From positions 3,596,001 to 3,660,000 of the forward strand of contig JAQFVV010006255.1 of assembly GCA_028023455.1 (NCBI GenBank): DNA of 64,000 bases, given 5' to 3'. The first letter of the stretch is position 1. Every line of letters starts with the position of its first letter. The notes under the pieces were generated by a model, which searched no databases, was not told the origin of the DNA, and worked only from the letters and a program-made list of their open reading frames with translations. This document shows, one piece after another, positions 60,600-64,000 of the stretch. This stretch comes from Epiperipatus broadwayi (lineage: Eukaryota > Onychophora > Udeonychophora > Euonychophora > Peripatidae). A program made the translations under genes and the position numbers.

Positions 60600-61330
60600 T
60601 ATGATTAACATGGCAAGTTTTAGATCTTTTTGATTTTGTAATGAAAAATTATGTTATTATGAAAGTGTTAAATCACAAAATATTGAAACATTTATAAAAG
60701 AACTGATTGAAGTTGGTTATAATGTTAAGCAAATTTATGCTTTAAAGAAGTTAAAAGTTAGTGATAAAAAGTGGATTTTTATTTCATATATTTCAAATGC
60801 TGAAGTTAATTTTTTTAAAATATATGTATATTTAATATTTTATTTTATATTCCACATAATATTAATGGACTGGCAAATAATTCTAAAAATGTTACATCTA
60901 TCAGACAGAAGTTTACCAAATTTTATGTGGATGCATGACTTCTTATGTAGGTGAATCGAGATGTAGTCTGGAGAAAAGATTAAAAAAGCATCAATTTTTA
61001 TACAAGCATATAAAAATAAGAGTAATAATGATTTAGTAACAGCTTCCATTTTCTTTGAACATGAAAAAACATTCAAGTTTACCTTTAATTTTGATATTGA
61101 AAATGTGAAGAGTCTTCATGAGAAGAGAAACTATAATAAACGAAAAATTAAGGAGTCAATTGTCATAAATAGAAATTGAATATCTATAATTAATTAACAA
61201 TCTGTTAATATTAAACTTTGGGAATCTTGGGATATGACTCGATGACCTTTACTTCTGCTATATTTGAATTTAAATGACAGTTGAAGAACATTAAATGATT
61301 AACTGAAAGTATTTTTGTAGTTTGTTATAG
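60600..61330 (+). pseudogene. Penelope-like element family B, right copy, inverted
   Basis: On the plus strand the pieces are SKCYK-less connector remains at 60.65-60.8 kb, then CMTSYVGESRCSLEKRLKKH (about 60925-61000) and FEHEKTFKFTFNFDIENVKS followed by LHEKRNYNKRKIKES and a stop near 61180. It is the same protein as the left copy, in opposite orientation, with 3' ends outward. Frames are broken near 60.88 and 61.02 kb. The minus-strand frame 61076-60840 is a shadow. Confidence 0.8.
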
Positions 61331-61334
61331 TTTT

Positions 61335-62340
61335 CATAAATATATTTTCACCATTATATTCATTATTATTTTTATTACAATATTTATTCCATTACAGACA
61401 TTTTATTATATATATTATAAGTTATTTGACATAATTCAAAAGAGGTCTATGATAAAATAATATATATTAATTAATCTTTCTATCTCATAATAAAGGATTA
61501 TTTTTGGATTAAAACAAACTAATATGATTATTCTCAAATTTGGGTGTCTATATAAAACAAGTCTTATAGTAATCACATGACACAAACACTCACCCACTGA
61601 TCCCTATGCAAAATACGATAATTTGCTACACCAAATTTTGAATCATAATTTGTGTTTTATCTAGTCACTGTCTTTTTTAAAAAAAATTTTTTTAATAAAG
61701 TAAATTAAAAAAAAAAAGCTAAAATAAATGTGAATATATTAATGAATGACAACAACCTGATCTCATTGCTTGCAAAGCCTTATAGGGAAAATAAAATAAT
61801 TGTTGGATGCAATTATCTGAAAAAATGAATGAATTAATTAATAAAATATTATCAAATTGTTGGTCACAGAGGTGTTGATCTTCATCCAGACTCTTTATAA
61901 TAACTTATAACATGTAGCATTGTTAGAATAAGTTATTAACTTTTATTTTTTGATCATTTCAATTACATTCCTATATAAAACTATATTTGCCCACACATCA
62001 TAAGAGATTTTAATTTGCTACTATTTTTTTGTGATCAATTAAAAAATCTCAACAAAGAATAATTATATTTATTTTTTCAAATTATGTTGTTTACATTATT
62101 TACAATCAAGAAAATGTATTGATTGTGGAGAAAAACGTTTGTCTTTAATTGCATAGTTTGAATAAAATGATGAAAATAAATAGAAATTTATAAAGTAGTT
62201 TCAGATCAAGTAAAGTTTTTGCAATAATAAAAGAAATTAGTGAATTTTTAAAAGTAAAGGTTAAACATATATCAATCAAACAGACAAATAATCTATGGAA
62301 TGCTTTCCTGAAGATTTGCGATAATGGTCTTTTAGTTGTA
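61335..62340. other. AT-rich intergenic DNA
   Basis: No gene or repeat recognised. Confidence 0.5.
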
Positions 62341-62344
62341 TTTA

Positions 62345-62815
62345 TATATTAGACTATTTCCATCATCTAATATTAAGTATAGAATGTCTTTAGAAAGATG
62401 TAACTTTATTTAAATCTTCCAATTATGTTCAACTGTTAGTAATCGCACACAGGTTAGTATAAGCACAATGTTTCAAGTGGTATTATTCTCTTTTCTTCAA
62501 ATATTGCTGGCCTGACCAGTGATAGTACTAGTATGGGAATCAAACCTGGACCCTTAGATTCCTGAATATTGAATCTTGAGATAATTCTCTAATCAATTAG
62601 GCCATCCATGTTCAATTCCTATATTAGAGCTGTCACTCATTAGGTCAGCAACACCTGAAAATGAGAGAAGAATAATACCACTTGAAATGTTGTCCATATA
62701 CTAACCTGTGTGTCAGTTAAATGTAATAGCAAAATTTAAATAAAGTTAAATTTTTCTAAAGCCATTCAATATTTAATATTGAAAGATGAAAATAATCCAA
62801 TATACAAGTACAACT
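62345..62815. repeat. PLE family B terminal repeats as a foldback with a tRNA-like loop
   Basis: 62345-62530 is the reverse complement of 62640-62815 with moderate divergence, and both match 3213-3420. Landmarks: ATTATTCTC and TTTCAAGTGGTATT on the left, CAGCAACACCTGA and AATACCACTTGAAA on the right. Each arm holds a hammerhead relic with one core change (TTGAAGA on the left, CTGAAAA on the right). The loop of about 110 bp contains a tRNA-like sequence. Confidence 0.8.
62531..62607 (-). repeat. tRNA-like sequence (A and B boxes) in the foldback loop
   Basis: The minus strand shows TGGCCTAATTGATTAGAG (A-box-like, 62604-62587) and GGTTTGATTCC (B-box-like, 62546-62536) at tRNA-like spacing. The acceptor ends do not pair well. 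A Pol III start here would transcribe into the left PLE arm with its hammerhead relic. It may be a tRNA-derived SINE that inserted, or a promoter module. Confidence 0.5.
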
Positions 62816-62878
62816 ATCATATGGAGACTTTTATTCTTTAATATCTAATAATATATCCAATACATCTCACTATCACAG

Positions 62879-62879
<1 letters not shown>

Positions 62880-62962
<83 letters not shown>
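62880..62962. repeat. (TA)n microsatellite
   Basis: A pure TA run of about 83 bp, just right of the family B foldback. Confidence 0.97.
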
Positions 62963-62964
<2 letters not shown>

Positions 62965-62965
<1 letters not shown>

Positions 62966-64000
62966 CTGCATCATATTGAATGTTGTCTTTGGTTTTACTG
63001 TTTTGATATTTACTTATTTTTAACTTTTCTTAAAATCTTAATCCAAACATTCATTTTAAATATAATAAATTCAGAAGAGTTTTGCAAAAATCTTTTTCCA
63101 AATAATAGTCAACAGTAGTAGTTTTAAATATTGGTACATTCTGTAACTTTCTACTCTTTTTGTCAGAAATAATTACCTTACAATTATTATTTTTTATTTG
63201 CTATTAGTTATCAAAACTGTTTTATTTTTCTTTAGCTTTTACATTTATTTCAGTCGAGTGGATTAAGAAATATATAGATGGTATTTATTGAATAAAAAAA
63301 GTTAGATGACATATGTATCAGGTTGTATAGTTAAGAACATATTTTTTTAACTATAATTTATTTTTATGCTATTAAAATATTTTTTCAATACTTTTTAAAA
63401 ATGTTTATTTTTATTGCAGCATTTGAATTTGTCTATCTCCTTAAATCTATAATTATGGAAAATGAGTCTGTTTCAGTATTAAACAATAGCATGTTGGGGA
63501 TTTATTCAACTTGAAGATGTAAAGGACTTAGTAAAATTTTGACTATAGCTCTAAATATTAAACTGCTGAAATAAATTTTGTTAAGAATATGAACAATGGC
63601 AACCTATTTCCAAATAATAATATTTACATTTATTACTTAATATATGCTAACCTTCATCTAAATATTTCAACCTATCTTCCAGAGAGAACTTACCAGATGT
63701 GCATTGGTAATTAAGCTCATTTTTTTTACACACAGAAAATATCTCTAGATTTTACTTATTTGAATCTTCTCAGATTTTTTTTATCAAAATTTATTTGTCA
63801 TGGTTTTTTATATCAATTATAGATTAACTACAGTCAATGTAATAGGTAAAATAGCTTTTAAATAGGCCCTGCAAAACAAAGGCCTCTCCAAGAATCTTTA
63901 CTGAACAACAATGAAGATAAGATAAAGCCAATGAATGTTTTTCATCTTTATTTTATCTTCTAGATAAAAATAGTTAGATATTCATTACCAACTACTGCTG
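62965..64000. other. AT-rich intergenic DNA
   Basis: No gene or repeat recognised up to the window end. Confidence 0.5.

Overview
The window looks like intergenic DNA from a large, AT-rich animal genome. I find no intact host protein-coding gene, no intact tRNA or rRNA gene, and nothing bacterial (no operons, ribosome binding sites or CRISPR). The base is roughly three-quarters A+T with long (TA)n microsatellites. The recognisable content is decayed mobile DNA: Penelope-like elements (PLEs) of several families, one RTE-type LINE, one ZBED5/hAT-type DNA transposase relic, tRNA-derived retroposons and foldback repeats. This repertoire fits an invertebrate such as a lophotrochozoan (mollusc or flatworm), but that is inference and the species cannot be named from this sequence.

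Layout. 1-2.5 kb: nothing recognised. 2.5-3.4 kb: PLE family B fragment (GIY-YIG endonuclease) broken by a tRNA-like SINE and a TA run, followed by a terminal repeat with a hammerhead-like motif. 3.4-4.7 kb: hAT/ZBED5-like relic. 6.5-8 kb: TA arrays, a PLE family D terminal relic and a perfect 15-bp hairpin. 10.07-10.53 kb: 116-bp foldback plus a third copy of its arm. 10.5-13.1 kb: less AT-rich block with CpGs and no ORF. 13.4-19.4 kb: a dispersed repeat pair, a diverged satellite-like copy and a fresh 231-bp x3 tandem array. 20.6-22.9 kb: decayed sequence with an aspartic-protease-like scrap. 23.3-26.4 kb: PLE relics and the best-preserved PLE (family A), joined head to head with an inverted copy of its own 3' end. 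29.7 kb: solo A ends. 32.2-33.0 kb: diverged satellite. 33.8-34.7 kb: LTR-like segment. 39.2-40.3 kb: PLE family C relic. 41.73-41.86 kb: retroposed tRNA-Gly copy with target-site duplication and an internal duplication. 45.3-46.6 kb: family D inverted repeat around a foldback element, with hammerhead motifs. 48 kb: another GIY-YIG relic. 50.6 kb: exact 60-bp duplication. 53.1-53.7 kb: second foldback copy. 57.1-58.9 kb: RTE-like LINE relic. 59.3-61.3 kb: family B head-to-head pair. 62.3-62.8 kb: family B terminal foldback with a tRNA-like sequence in its loop.

How it fits together. Two themes recur. First, PLE copies or PLE-type ends sit as inverted, head-to-head pairs at several independent loci. 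Second, the termini of different PLE families carry the conserved pieces of type I hammerhead ribozymes (CUGANGA, GAAA, a very short stem III and complementary stem I strands), which is a known property of PLEs. All protein features are fragments or pseudogenes read by eye. Family letters A to E are local labels, not database names.
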